From DATLMR01 sp035634255 (GTDB lineage Bacteria; Acidobacteriota; Blastocatellia; UBA7656): a stretch of DNA of 64,000 nucleotides. The position numbers and the translations under genes were made by a program. This document shows, one piece after another, positions 1-9,091 of this stretch. The notes beneath the pieces are model-generated. The model did no database searches. It worked only from the letters and a program-made list of their open reading frames with translations, and was not told the DNA's origin. The stretch covers positions 1-64,000 of the forward strand of contig DASQDI010000063.1 of NCBI GenBank assembly GCA_035634255.1. The letters are read 5' to 3'. Numbering within the stretch: position 1 is the stretch's first letter; each line of letters begins with the position of its first letter.

Positions 1-1
1 A

Positions 2-1588
2 GCGTGCGGGGCGCATCCTCTCAGGATCAAATCAGCCTACCTCTCAATACCTTCAGTCTTAGAAGTTTTAACAAAACCCAGGCTCTTCACTAGGCTTATA
101 GCTGAGCCTTTGTTTAGGGATTCCCTTCAAATTACTCAAAGAGCAGACCTCTCCCCTTTTCATTGGGAGTTGGATTTTGCTGAAGCTTTCTTTGATGAGA
201 ATGGCAGGCGTACTAATCCTGGGTTTGACGCAATAATAGGCAATCCCCCATACGATGTACTCTCAGAGGCAGAGACAGGCCGAGATTTATCAACCTTACG
301 AGCTTTCATTGATTATGAGCCAATTTATGAGCCGTCACTGCGAGGCAAAAATAATCTTTATAAGCTCTTCATTTGTCGCTCCCTTCACTTATTGGCAGAA
401 GGGGGGCATATGGGACTTATTACGCCTATGGCAGTACTAGGTGATGATCAAGCCGCTGATATTCGCAAACAGATTCTCGATATAGGCTACTTTACTGGCA
501 TAGAGGCATTCCCACAAAAAGATAATCCTAATAGAAGAGTCTTCCCAGAAGCCAAACTATCTACGGCTGTATTTCTCTTAGTTAAAAGTAAAGCAAATGA
601 TGCCGATTCACGAAGGTTTATATCCCGCGTTCATCCAGGCCGAGAAATTGAGCCTGGCTCTCCTAGCTTAGAATTATCAACGTCTGAAATCCCGCTATAT
701 GATCCGGTTAATTTCACTGTGGTAAGTTGCTCGCAAACAGATTGGGACTTAGCCACAAGAATAATGGATACTGGTCGGTTAGTTAGGCTTAGACAATATA
801 CAAAGTTTTTTCAAGGAGAAGTAAACGAGACGAACGAAAGGACCAGAGGAAATCTGTTAGATGGCCCTGAAGGAAAGCTGGTAACACGCGGCGCAAGTAT
901 TTGTTTGTACATGCTGCGACCTGCTTCACAAGGAGATGATTTATGGCTTAATGTTGAAAAGTTTCTTCGGGGCAAAGACGAAGAAACAAAAGCCTTTCAT
1001 CACAGATATGACCGAATAGGTTTACAAGAAAGTTGTCCCCAGAACAATTTCAGGCGAGTTATTGCTGCCTTTATACCCGCTGGTGAGTATTGCAATCATA
1101 AAGTGAACTATTTGCCAGAGCATACATCACAACACCCATTAAAGTTTGTGTTAGGATTGCTCAATAGCAAATTAACGGATTGGTATTTTCGATTAGGAAG
1201 CACAAACGCCGCTGTTAGCCATTATCAGCTATATAATCTGCCCTGTCCGGTCTTCGCTGTAGGTATTGAATCATCGGATCAAGGGTTACAAAAGATGGCG
1301 CTAAGAGAGTTGAGGAATGGAGATATTAATAGCGTCTTTGAAGTCCTTCAACCCGCACTGATTAATCCACCTTTTAGCCAAGCGATTCGCGCTGTAATAA
1401 TCGAGGCTGTTAACCGCATCATTTCCATTGAAGAAAACCGTGGAGATATTCCACGCGCGGCACGCTCAGCACTCGATCCGAAGGCTCAACCCTACCAGGA
1501 TTTAATTGATCAATTGTTCTATGCAATGGCAGGCTTAACAGAAGAGGAATCATCACAACTTGAAATGCGATTAGCACAGATGCTCTAA
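2..1588 (+). CDS. Eco57I-type restriction-modification DNA methyltransferase, 5'-truncated by the window edge
   Basis: The reading frame is open from base 2 with no stop, so the gene begins outside the window; the TTG at 110 is only an internal codon. The visible part carries the adenine-N6 methyltransferase motif NPPY shortly after a GFDAIIG stretch, as in class I amino-methyltransferases. After it comes a long region with the style of a TaqI/Eco57I C-terminal target-recognition domain. This is the pattern of type IIG or BREX PglX-like enzymes that methylate adenine and may also cut DNA. The N-terminal nuclease or helicase part cannot be seen, so restriction activity is unproven. The gene is clearly AT-richer than everything after about 1.75 kb and ends beside a tRNA gene. 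Both fit horizontal acquisition. Confidence 0.85.
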   Translation, partial: ACGAHPLRIKSAYLSIPSVLEVLTKPRLFTRLIAEPLFRDSLQITQRADLSPFHWELDFAEAFFDENGRRTNPGFDAIIGNPPYDVLSEAETGRDLSTLRAFIDYEPIYEPSLRGKNNLYKLFICRSLHLLAEGGHMGLITPMAVLGDDQAADIRKQILDIGYFTGIEAFPQKDNPNRRVFPEAKLSTAVFLLVKSKANDADSRRFISRVHPGREIEPGSPSLELSTSEIPLYDPVNFTVVSCSQTDWDLATRIMDTGRLVRLRQYTKFFQGEVNETNERTRGNLLDGPEGKLVTRGASICLYMLRPASQGDDLWLNVEKFLRGKDEETKAFHHRYDRIGLQESCPQNNFRRVIAAFIPAGEYCNHKVNYLPEHTSQHPLKFVLGLLNSKLTDWYFRLGSTNAAVSHYQLYNLPCPVFAVGIESSDQGLQKMALRELRNGDINSVFEVLQPALINPPFSQAIRAVIIEAVNRIISIEENRGDIPRAARSALDPKAQPYQDLIDQLFYAMAGLTEEESSQLEMRLAQML

Positions 1589-1703
1589 ACCAATATAAAT
1601 TCTCCAGCCCAATCTAAAAGACCTTCAAATTATTTCACCTTAATCTATCCGCTCTATATGGTAAGCGCCAGCTATTGATTGTGGCCCTGAATGTGGCCCA
1701 AAA

Positions 1704-1736
1704 TGATTTTAGCCGCATTGAAGCGGCTGTAAATCA
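1704..1736 (-). terminator. Intrinsic terminator downstream of tRNA-Phe
   Basis: A two-part hairpin: TGATTT pairs with AAATCA, and AGCCGC with GCGGCT, around a 6-nt loop. On the minus strand it is followed by a short T run. It lies 9 bp past the CCA end of the tRNA-Phe gene, so it probably ends that transcript. Confidence 0.6.
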
Positions 1737-1745
1737 TTGATTCTT

Positions 1746-1821
<76 letters not shown>

Positions 1822-1920
1822 ACTCCTGTGGGTTATCAAGTCCTGAAGTCAAGACTGTGAATCTTAAACAATCGGTCGAGGAACTGTCAACCGGGCCGTT
1901 CGAGATTCTCCCCTCTATCC

Positions 1921-2127
1921 CTACCCTTTTCCGCGGACGTAGTAGAGGTAGAAAAAGAACCACCCTACGAAGACGGCCCCGCATACGAGGGCCACGACCA
2001 GGAACAGGATGTTCCCCCGATTGACGTACAGATAAACGTTAAAGCCCCCGAGCAGGGCGAACAGGGCCCAGTATTTCAGGAAGATGCTCAATCCGGCATT
2101 CGGCCCGGTATTCCGGTCTTTAGTCAT
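1921..2127 (-). CDS. Small two-helix inner-membrane protein, function unknown
   Basis: A 68-residue protein that I do not recognise. It has a short charged N-terminus, then two hydrophobic segments at about residues 15-35 and 38-62. The second is rich in Phe and Tyr, and a basic tail (RGKG) follows. It resembles small AtpZ/AtpI-like or DUF-type membrane proteins in size and layout, but no family motif is certain. It is transcribed divergently from uppP with about 100 bp between the two starts, and lies upstream of tRNA-Phe on the same strand. Codon use and GC match the chromosome rather than the AT-rich left edge. Confidence 0.6.
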   Translation of the reverse strand: MTKDRNTGPNAGLSIFLKYWALFALLGGFNVYLYVNRGNILFLVVALVCGAVFVGWFFFYLYYVRGKG

Positions 2128-2160
2128 CCACGATCCCTCGATGCTTTATGACAGGCTTTG

Positions 2161-2190
2161 TTGACAGTCGCGGCGGACAGTCTGTAGTAT
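2161..2190 (+). promoter_or_regulatory. Sigma70-type promoter of uppP
   Basis: TTGACA at 2161-2166 and TAGTAT at 2185-2190 are separated by 18 bp. They lie 41 bp upstream of the uppP start, and the -35 matches the consensus exactly. Confidence 0.65.
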
Positions 2191-2230
2191 CTCGCCCTTA
2201 ACAGACTCAGGCAAGGGGACCGGTTAAATA

Positions 2231-3088
2231 ATGTCGATGTGGCAAGCCATCCTGCTCGGCCTAGTGCAGGGGCTCACGGAATTCATACCGATAAGCAGCA
2301 CGGCACACTTAACAATCGCGGGGAAGCTCCTCGGGGTGATCGACCCCCAGAGGCCCGACGAGTGGACCGCCTTCATTGCCGTCATTCAGCTCGGCACTCT
2401 TCTGGCCGTGCTCGTCTACTTCAGGGCGGACATATTGCAGATCACCCGCGCATTCATCCTCGCAAACCTCGCCCTCGTCGGGCGCCGCCCCGTAGAGGCG
2501 GAGACGCGGTACCAGTCCAGGCTCGGGTGGTTCGTGATCCTGGGCACGGTTCCTGTGGGAATCATCGGCCTGCTCTTTAAAGACACAATCGAGGGGTCTC
2601 TGACGAAGAACCTCTGGGTGATCGCCTTCAGCCTGATCGGGCTAGCTATAGTCCTCACGGTCGCGGAGGTGACGGGCGCGCAGCGAAGGGGTATGAAGCA
2701 GCTGACGGCCTGGGACGCCCTCGTGGTCGGGGTCGCACAGACATTCGCCCTCATCCCCGGCTCGTCGCGCTCCGGCAGCACGATCACGGGAGGCTTGTTC
2801 ATGGGGCTGACCCGCGAAACCGCGGCCCGCTTCTCTTTCCTCTTATCGATCCCGGCCATCGCGGCGAGCGGCCTGCTCGAACTCCCGACAGCTTTAAAGT
2901 CCGTTCAGACGGATTGGGGGACGCTCGCGGTCGCGACTCTCGTAGCCGCCATTTCGGGCTACCTGTCAATCGAGTTCCTGCTGAGGTACCTTCAGAAGCA
3001 CACGACTTTCATCTTCGTGGGTTACAGAGTGGTGCTCGGGCTCGTGATAATCGCGCTCCTGATCGCCGGCAGGATCGCAGCTAATTAG
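2231..3088 (+). CDS. uppP: Undecaprenyl-diphosphatase UppP (BacA family)
   Basis: A 285-residue integral membrane phosphatase. It turns undecaprenyl diphosphate into undecaprenyl phosphate, recycling the lipid carrier for peptidoglycan and surface polysaccharides, and raises bacitracin tolerance. The two family signatures are present: GLVQGLTEFIPISSTAHL near the N-terminus (usual form LTEFLPVSSTGHL) and PGSSRSGSTI near residue 178, which supplies the catalytic Ser/Arg. Several hydrophobic helices fill the rest, and the length is normal (about 270-290). The ATG at 2231 follows an AAGGGGAC ribosome-binding site. It has its own consensus-like promoter and appears monocistronic. Confidence 0.96.
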   Translation: MSMWQAILLGLVQGLTEFIPISSTAHLTIAGKLLGVIDPQRPDEWTAFIAVIQLGTLLAVLVYFRADILQITRAFILANLALVGRRPVEAETRYQSRLGWFVILGTVPVGIIGLLFKDTIEGSLTKNLWVIAFSLIGLAIVLTVAEVTGAQRRGMKQLTAWDALVVGVAQTFALIPGSSRSGSTITGGLFMGLTRETAARFSFLLSIPAIAASGLLELPTALKSVQTDWGTLAVATLVAAISGYLSIEFLLRYLQKHTTFIFVGYRVVLGLVIIALLIAGRIAAN

Positions 3089-3112
3089 AGCCGGGTGAGC
3101 CCCGGCGGGAAG

Positions 3113-3583
3113 TCAGCGGTTCGACCAGAACCTGAGGCGGTGCAGGAAGGCGAACAACCGCAGCGTGAGTGGAGACTTCGGGCTGACCATCTTGATCTGC
3201 TCGCCCGCGCGCTCGACAAGCTTCACCTGCCCGATCACTCTGTGCAGCGGAACGGGGATGTCGTTTTGCGATGAGGCATCCCCGCGAGTCACGACGGTGC
3301 GGTCCGAGGACGACTTCTCTATGCGAATGACCCGGTGGATGACGGCCGTGTCGTAACGTGTCTGGTAAAGGATCACGTCTCCGGGCCTGACCGAGTTTTC
3401 AGTGACAGGCTCGATGGTGATGACATCGCCATCCTCTATCGCCGGCCGCATGCTGCTGCCGCTCATTCGGATCTCGACAGGGATACTCCTGGAGAGCATT
3501 TGACGGGCCTGCTCAAGGAAATCGGGCGTCTCTAAATTAACCTCGCGCCCTCGCTCCGCCTTTATACTATCGTAGGCGCGCAT
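3113..3583 (-). CDS. S24/S26-fold signal peptidase of the SipW (Ser-His) type
   Basis: A 156-residue protein with the peptidase S26 core. SGSSMRP at residues 41-47 supplies the nucleophile (Ser44) and is followed by the DGD turn. IHRV at 82-85 places a histidine (His83) where classic type I enzymes have lysine, as in SipW and archaeal/ER signal peptidases. GDASSQND at 101-108 is the conserved box E. No N-terminal anchor is visible, but the last 25 residues are hydrophobic and basic. SipW-type enzymes usually cut a few special exported substrates; none is encoded next to it. Start ATG is preceded by GGGGGAGA. A LexA-like self-cleaving protein is a less likely reading because no DNA-binding domain is present. 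Confidence 0.75.
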   Translation of the reverse strand: MRAYDSIKAERGREVNLETPDFLEQARQMLSRSIPVEIRMSGSSMRPAIEDGDVITIEPVTENSVRPGDVILYQTRYDTAVIHRVIRIEKSSSDRTVVTRGDASSQNDIPVPLHRVIGQVKLVERAGEQIKMVSPKSPLTLRLFAFLHRLRFWSNR

Positions 3584-3805
3584 GTCTAATTCTCCCCCAG
3601 TCCGGTCATACTGATGTGATGATTCCCGCTACGTCGACCTCCTCCGACACCTGAGACCGTAGCGGCTATTGCCAATGATAACCTAAGAGGGCAACGCCGG
3701 AAAGTCCAAATCACAAATCGCCGCGGGCCGGCCTCGCCTCTCGAACCTGAACGCGACTGAAGCTCCACCTTGTGTAAAATCTTCCTGGTGTTCGGTGAGG
3801 ATTTT

Positions 3806-4333
3806 TCAACTGCCCGGCGCTTCTCCGGTCTTTCTGAATAATGCCGACTTCCCGTCTTTCGCGGTCATCTTCAATGTTTCGGCGTCGGCGGACAGGTCTA
3901 TCGTGTGCCTGATCTCTTTCGCCGGATTCTGCACCACGTTGTCTGAAGATACGATGGACAGCACGAGTTGTTTGCCGCCCTCGACACGGTACTTCCCCGT
4001 GTCCGCATGGTCGACGCGGCCGCGGATCATCGACCTTCTGGCGTAAGTGCCGTCGGGGTGAAATATGAACTCGATCTTGTTATCGGGGGGCCACATCTTC
4101 ACCACGCCTTTATCCTCGACCTCGCTGATCGTGTAGACGCCCGAAAGTACGACCGGCGCGACCGCGGGGCCCTTCGATTCGGCACCCGCCGGCTGAGCGG
4201 GGGTGCCCGCGGGGGCTGCGCCACCGGCGGGGGGCGGAGGCAGAGCGCTTTCGGTCGAACTCGCCGTCCTACCGCACGCGCCGAACGCCGCCGGGAGCAG
4301 GATCATCACAAAAAGTATTAAAAGATTCTTCAT
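3806..4333 (-). CDS. Predicted lipoprotein, function unknown
   Basis: A 175-residue exported protein. A lysine-bearing N-terminus and hydrophobic stretch end in the lipobox AAFGAC, placing the acylated Cys at residue 19-20. A low-complexity Pro/Ala/Gly linker follows (to about residue 55). The remaining 120 residues look like one small beta-rich domain, with strands such as GVYTISEV, IEFIFHPDGTYARR and TGKYRVEGGKQLVLS. This is the general look of lipocalin-like or META-like periplasmic domains, but I cannot assign a family. It lies 104 bp downstream of the HEAT-repeat gene on the same strand and may share its transcript. Confidence 0.7.
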   Translation of the reverse strand: MKNLLILFVMILLPAAFGACGRTASSTESALPPPPAGGAAPAGTPAQPAGAESKGPAVAPVVLSGVYTISEVEDKGVVKMWPPDNKIEFIFHPDGTYARRSMIRGRVDHADTGKYRVEGGKQLVLSIVSSDNVVQNPAKEIRHTIDLSADAETLKMTAKDGKSALFRKTGEAPGS

Positions 4334-4437
4334 CAGAGTTCTTAACGATTCGCCCTCTCGATTCGACTTGAATGATTAAAACAAATCAGGCTGCCGGAGC
4401 GCAACCGGCGGCGTTCGCACGGCCCGCCCGCGTCGCC

Positions 4438-7400
4438 CTATTGCCGGTTCGAAGCCTTCTCCTGAGAGGTCCCGGAGGCGCGGGACTTCTCTCGGGCGCG
4501 TATGGTCTCGACGGCTTTGACGGCCGCGCTCCTCACGTCGGAACTGGGGTCCGAGTCCGCGAGCTTCTCAAGCTGCTGTAACGCGCGGGCGTCCCCGACC
4601 TCTCCCAATCCCATCGCGGCTAGCTGCCGCACCTCTTCGTTCTGGTCCGAGAGCGCGGACGAAAGGGCCTCGACCGAGCGGGTGTCCCTGAAACGGCCCA
4701 GCGCGCCGATGGCCTTCTTTCGCAGGGTGACGGACCCGCCCCGCATCGTCATGATGATCGGCTCTATCGCCGCAGGGTCGCCGATTCGCCCGAGCGCGTG
4801 GATCGCCTCGCCCCGCGCGCCGGAGGCGTCCGTCCTTATGAGGTCGATCAGGGGCGCGACCGCCTCCTTCGATTCCGTCTCCCCCAGAGCTTCCGCCGCC
4901 ATTTTGCGGACGTTCGGCTTCGGGTCCCTGAGCGCGGAGATGAGGCTCGGCACGGCGATGGGGCCGAGCCTCGCGAGGGACGAGCGCGCCTGCTCGCGCA
5001 GAGTGCTGTTCTCGTCGCGCAACAGAGCCATCAACTCGGGGACGGCCCGCGCGCTGCCCGACTCTCCGAGAGCCTTCACGGCCGCCGACCTTACGCCGGG
5101 GCTCGAATCGCCCAGGGCCGCGACCAGCCGCTCTATGGACTTGCCCGAATCGATCCCCCCGAGCGCCTCAATGGCCGCTTCCCTCGCGGATGGGGCGGAG
5201 GAGTTGGACATCTCGATCAGATGAACGAGAGCGGGCTCGCCCATCCGCCCGAGCGCGAGCGCGGCCTGATGCCGGACGAAATAACGCTCGTCCTTCAGCA
5301 TAGAGATGAGGGGCGGTATGGCCTGCCTGTCCCCGATGATTCCGAGCACCTGCGCTATGCTCGCGCGGATCTCGGGCGAAGCGGACTTCCCCTGAAGCAG
5401 GCCGAGCAAGGGCTCGACCGCGGGGGTGCCGATGCGCCACAGGATTCGGGCCGCCCTGTCTCTCTCGACTTCGCGGTCTGAGCCCATAAGCCCGACCAGA
5501 GGGGTCACGGCCTTCGGCCCGACCGCCTTCAACGCTTCGGTCGCGTAGAACCTCACGACCGGGTCCTTATCTTTAAGCGCCGACGCGAGGGGCGAGATAG
5601 CCTCATCCATGAAGCCTTCGGAAGACACTCGAAAGAGCACGCGCGCCGCCCGCGCGCGGACTCGCCAGTCCGGGTCTGAAAGCGAATCGACCAGCACGCG
5701 GGTCGCGCGCGGGTCCCGCATCCTCGCGAGCGATTCGGCGGCGGCGAGGCTCACGCGCGGATCCCTGTCCGCGAGCAGCCCCGTGAGCGGGGCGACGGCG
5801 CGGGCGTCCTTAAGGCGGCCGAGCGAGGTGGTCGCCTCGACCCTCACCTCCGCGCTCTGGTCCCCCAGAGCCCTGATGAGCGGGTCGATGGAGCGAGGGT
5901 CCGCGACGATTCCCAGAGTGCGCGCCGACTCAGCCCTCACGCGGTAGTCCGCGTCTTTCAGGGCCGAGATGGCCAGGGGGACCGCGCGCATGTCTCCCAG
6001 CCTGGCGAACATCGCGAGCGCAGAGGCGCGGGCCTGCCAGTTGGGGTTGGACAGGTCGGACGACAACCGCTCGACCGAAATCCCGAGGGCCGCGAGCGAC
6101 CTAATGGCGGCCTCGCGCACGGCCGGGCTCTCGTCTCTGGCCGCCGCGAAGAGCGCGCCCGATGCCGCGGGGTCCGCGATCAGTCCGAGAGAGTTTATCG
6201 CGGAGACTTTCAAATCCTTCTCGCCCGACGCCGAAGCCGTGATCAGAGCGTCCACCGCGCGACGGTCCTTCATCGCCCCAAGGGACTCGGCCGCTTTGAC
6301 CCGCAGCTCGGGCTCGGCATTCGACCCGAGGACTTCGAGGAGCGGCGTGACGGCCTTCTGGTCCCCGAGACGGCTCAGGCGGTCGGCCGCGCGAATGCGC
6401 GAAGAGAGGTCCGGGGCTTTCAACTGCTCGATGAGGTTATCGGCGGTGATGTTCATCGCCGATAGGGCCTGCAAGGCGTTCGGGCTGAGCTTGCCGTCCG
6501 CCGTCTTCGCATCCAGCAGCAGGTCCGCCGTCCGCTCCCTGTCGAAGGAGGCCAGGGCGTCGTTGATCGCGCCGATGACGAGGGGCGACTTTTCGGTTTT
6601 GAGCAGGGCGATCAGAGCGGCCGCGTCGGCCCCCTGATCCGTGCCCGGCCCATGACTTTTCCAACCGGCGACGGAGGCGACGGCGGAAGCCCGGACCTGC
6701 GGGTCCGGGTCGTCCAGCAAGCCGATCAAGAGCCGGTGCGCGGGCTCGCCCTTAAACTTCACAAGAGACCGGGCCAGCAGTAGCCGGGTCTGGAACGACT
6801 CTTCGAGCAGCGCGGGAGCGCCGGTCTTTCCGGCGTTCTCTTGCGCACCCTTCGCAAGCTCGGTCAGAGCGGGAATCGATTCGGGGTCAGCGAAATCGAG
6901 CAGGGCCTTGAGCGACTCAAGGCGAACGTCGCGGTAGTCACTCTTAAGCGCGGAGGTGATCAGGCCGAGCCGCTCGCGATTGCCTAGGCGGTAGAGGGCG
7001 GCGGCTATCTCCCACCGGCCCTCGCCCTCGCCGTCGAAGGCTGACGCTACGAGGGGCGCGGCCCGCCTGTCTCCGATCTTGCCGAGAGCGGAGGCGGCCG
7101 CGCGGCGGACGGAAGGGTCTTCGTCCTTCAAAAGAGTCGCTAGAGGATCGACGGCGGAATCACTCCCGATCTCGCCCAGCGCCCCGGCAGACGCGCGCCT
7201 CACGGCCTCTTCCTCGTCCCCGAGGGATCGAATGAGAAGCCCGACCGCCGGGGCATGCTTTAATTTCCCGAGGCCGGCGGCCGCCTGCGCGCGCGCGTAA
7301 GGGTCCGGGCTCTCAAGGAGCGACAAAAGGGCCGCGCCCGTCTCTGGCGCGCCGAGCTCGCCCAACGCCTGCACGGAAGAATCCCTGACGTACCAGTTCG

Positions 7401-7701
7401 AGTCCTGCACCAACGGCAGGAGCCGGGGGACGGCCGCCCTGTCGCCCAGCTTCCCGAGCGCGCGCGCCGCCTCCCCGCGCACGTACCAGCTCTCGTCGGA
7501 GAGCGCCTGGCTGATCTTGCCGAGCGCGTCGGCCTCCCTTGAATCGACGAGCCGCGCTATCTCCCGTACCCTGGCGGCCTGTTGAGATTCCTGCCCGGAT
7601 TTACCCCCGCCCGTTTGTGAAGGGAAAGCCGGCGCCGAGGCTGAGAGAGAGAGCGAGGCCGCGAGAACGAGCGCGGCGACTGTATGAATCCTTTTACCCA
7701 T
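4438..7701 (-). CDS. Exported giant HEAT-repeat (PBS-lyase type) protein
   Basis: A 1087-residue protein with an N-terminal signal peptide (basic start, hydrophobic core, cut near residue 25-28 at SAPAFPS). Almost all the rest is a run of roughly 30 HEAT repeats of about 31 residues of the PBS-lyase/HEAT_2 type. Each follows the pattern DxxVRxxAAxALGxxGDxxAVxPLxxxLxD. The last 25 residues are charged and disordered. The repeats should fold as one long alpha-solenoid in the periplasm or at the cell surface, acting as a scaffold. No catalytic lyase residues or other domains are visible, so enzyme activity is not supported. Internal repetition makes the gene prone to recombination and assembly error. 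Confidence 0.9.
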   Translation of the reverse strand: MGKRIHTVAALVLAASLSLSASAPAFPSQTGGGKSGQESQQAARVREIARLVDSREADALGKISQALSDESWYVRGEAARALGKLGDRAAVPRLLPLVQDSNWYVRDSSVQALGELGAPETGAALLSLLESPDPYARAQAAAGLGKLKHAPAVGLLIRSLGDEEEAVRRASAGALGEIGSDSAVDPLATLLKDEDPSVRRAAASALGKIGDRRAAPLVASAFDGEGEGRWEIAAALYRLGNRERLGLITSALKSDYRDVRLESLKALLDFADPESIPALTELAKGAQENAGKTGAPALLEESFQTRLLLARSLVKFKGEPAHRLLIGLLDDPDPQVRASAVASVAGWKSHGPGTDQGADAAALIALLKTEKSPLVIGAINDALASFDRERTADLLLDAKTADGKLSPNALQALSAMNITADNLIEQLKAPDLSSRIRAADRLSRLGDQKAVTPLLEVLGSNAEPELRVKAAESLGAMKDRRAVDALITASASGEKDLKVSAINSLGLIADPAASGALFAAARDESPAVREAAIRSLAALGISVERLSSDLSNPNWQARASALAMFARLGDMRAVPLAISALKDADYRVRAESARTLGIVADPRSIDPLIRALGDQSAEVRVEATTSLGRLKDARAVAPLTGLLADRDPRVSLAAAESLARMRDPRATRVLVDSLSDPDWRVRARAARVLFRVSSEGFMDEAISPLASALKDKDPVVRFYATEALKAVGPKAVTPLVGLMGSDREVERDRAARILWRIGTPAVEPLLGLLQGKSASPEIRASIAQVLGIIGDRQAIPPLISMLKDERYFVRHQAALALGRMGEPALVHLIEMSNSSAPSAREAAIEALGGIDSGKSIERLVAALGDSSPGVRSAAVKALGESGSARAVPELMALLRDENSTLREQARSSLARLGPIAVPSLISALRDPKPNVRKMAAEALGETESKEAVAPLIDLIRTDASGARGEAIHALGRIGDPAAIEPIIMTMRGGSVTLRKKAIGALGRFRDTRSVEALSSALSDQNEEVRQLAAMGLGEVGDARALQQLEKLADSDPSSDVRSAAVKAVETIRAREKSRASGTSQEKASNRQ

Positions 7702-7848
7702 TTTGTGTCGTGCAGCGAAGCCCTTCTACCTTCCTCTAATTGCACGGGAATTCTACAGCAGGTCGCTTTCGTTTAGGAAGACTCGGCGGGAGGCCGGGCG
7801 AAATTTAGGCGGGGCGCGGGGCGCGTGCGCGGCTCGGGCTGAGGTTGG

Positions 7849-7887
7849 AAATGCCCGCGGTCTCCATCCAGGGGGCCGCGGGCATTT
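7849..7887 (-). terminator. Hairpin terminator of the 7915-8280 gene
   Basis: A 12-bp perfect stem, AAATGCCCGCGG (7849-7860) with CCGCGGGCATTT (7876-7887), around a 15-nt loop. It sits 28 bp beyond the stop of the minus-strand gene and has only a short T tract. Confidence 0.6.
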
Positions 7888-7914
7888 GAATTATAGTTAT
7901 TAAGCCGGTGATTA

Positions 7915-8280
7915 TTATGCCGCCAGCCTGTCTCCGGGATGACCCGCCTTCTCGCTGAAGACGCTGTATCTGGACAGGGTCCGCTCGACGGCCGATGAAG
8001 CCTGAGGCACGTTGATCTTCAGGAACCGGATCAGGTGTCCGACCTCCGTCGGGGTCAGGTCCTCGGGGCTCCTTCCGGGGATGCCGAGCGGGATCAGGTA
8101 CGCGCGCATGTTGAGGTTGGCGCGCCTCATCTCCGTCTCAAGCGCCTGAATGAAGTCCTCCCGTTCCGTCATATTCATCGTGACCAGCCCGTCCCGGACT
8201 ACGGCCTTCAGGTCATTCGGGTCAAGCGCCGTCAGGCTCGATTTCGAAACTTGATTTCGCGTTTGTATATTCTTTGCCAT
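7915..8280 (-). CDS. Conserved-looking hypothetical protein, 121 residues
   Basis: I do not recognise this protein. It is soluble, with no signal peptide or membrane segment. It is predicted mainly helical, with an amphipathic region EREDFIQALETEMRRANLNMRAYL at about residues 40-62 and a later segment TPTEVGHLIRFLKINVPQA that resembles a short helical bundle. It has no cysteines and no catalytic motif. A clear ribosome-binding site (GGAAGGAA) precedes the ATG and a strong hairpin follows the stop, so expression as a single gene is likely. The base composition matches the chromosome. Confidence 0.65.
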   Translation of the reverse strand: MAKNIQTRNQVSKSSLTALDPNDLKAVVRDGLVTMNMTEREDFIQALETEMRRANLNMRAYLIPLGIPGRSPEDLTPTEVGHLIRFLKINVPQASSAVERTLSRYSVFSEKAGHPGDRLAA

Positions 8281-8869
8281 TTCCTTCCACCCTTTTTCTC
8301 TACAAGCCTTTTTGGCTTTGTTTATTCATCCTTAGAAATTCTGATGCCGCCCATCGCCCGGTGAGTGACGCGCGACAACTAACCCCTCAAACGCAAGTCC
8401 CCATTGTTTGTTTCAAGAACTTCGACGGCCAGCTACCTTGCATCAGAACGTGACCGTCACAGGCCTTTCAATTTCTCATACCGCATTTGTGCAACTAATA
8501 TGCCAACGGGTTGCCTGACGCCTCTCCGCAACGTCTGCGGCTTCTGAACCCGCATGCCACGGCTTCGAAGCTTTCGACCCCAACGACCCGTTGCCTTTTC
8601 CCATACGAGCCACTTGTCCTGAATGGATTCAATCACCTGCCCGGATGCGTCGATTTCCGTTCAGTCTGCGGGGGGCCGGAACCTGCCGAATTCTCCCCGC
8701 CGGACGCCCGCTCTCCCGAATCTCATCCCCGATTTCCGGCGAGGACTATGATGTCTCACGCCTATACAAACGAGAGACATACTTGAATGGAAGCCCACCC
8801 CGACCGCGCGGCGCGCCCGCTCTAAATCGAGCCTGAAGCCGACTTGCTTCGCTCCAAGCGAAGAACGCG

Positions 8870-8900
8870 CATCTGGAACGGAGCTTGCAGATGTTTTTTT
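8870..8900 (+). terminator. Hairpin plus T7 run, candidate terminator
   Basis: CATCTG (8870-8875) pairs with CAGATG (8888-8893) and is followed directly by seven T residues. The stem is short but the U tract is perfect. It lies 56 bp before a second, stronger terminator of the same orientation. Confidence 0.5.
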
Positions 8901-8956
8901 CATTGAAAGCATTACCCACCCAACGATGCTTGCCAATTACAACCTGAGGGGCCAAA

Positions 8957-8985
8957 GGCACCGGCTGAGTCCGGTGCCAATTTTT
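8957..8985 (+). terminator. Strong intrinsic terminator, no upstream protein gene
   Basis: GGCACCGG (8957-8964) pairs perfectly with CCGGTGCC (8971-8978) across a 6-nt loop, then AATTTTT. It points along the plus strand, where the only upstream material is the gene-poor region, and it insulates recA from that transcription. Confidence 0.8.
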
Positions 8986-9012
8986 CTTCCGGCCCGGCCG
9001 CCCAGATTCGCT

Positions 9013-9042
9013 TTCGAGCCGGCCTATCCCTCATGGTATAAT
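9013..9042 (+). promoter_or_regulatory. recA promoter
   Basis: A perfect TATAAT -10 at 9037-9042 lies 49 bp before the recA ATG. The matching -35 is weak (TTCGAG at 9013-9018, 18-bp spacer). A LexA box could not be assigned by eye. Confidence 0.5.
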
Positions 9043-9091
9043 TCTCTTTCTTAATTCACACCTAAAGAGAAAGGATGCACCACTAATAACT

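Larger units (their letters stand above)
8281..9091 (+). other. 810-bp gene-poor region before recA, possible small-RNA locus
   Basis: No reading frame here has convincing codon use or a ribosome-binding site. The plus strand has a perfect 7-bp hairpin (CTTCGCT/AGCGAAG, 8847-8863), a hairpin followed by seven T (8870-8900) and a strong terminator (8957-8985). A further 7-bp pairing links AACGGGT (8505-8511) with ACCCGTT (8587-8593). Terminators facing away from any protein gene suggest an unannotated plus-strand transcript ending near 8900 or 8985. Confidence 0.4.

Noticed and set aside
1674..1706. Integrase C-terminal remnant (IDCGPECGPK) as a pseudogene
   Set aside because: Only about ten codons with a stop just upstream; too short to annotate, kept only as a hint in the island finding.
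3586..3768. 60-codon minus-strand frame upstream of the signal peptidase
   Set aside because: Arg/Gly-rich, no ribosome-binding site, and it occupies the promoter region of the signal-peptidase gene.
8511..8961. Several 70-90 codon frames on both strands in the region before recA
   Set aside because: Compositional frames rich in Arg/Pro without start signals; two terminators and hairpins overlap them.
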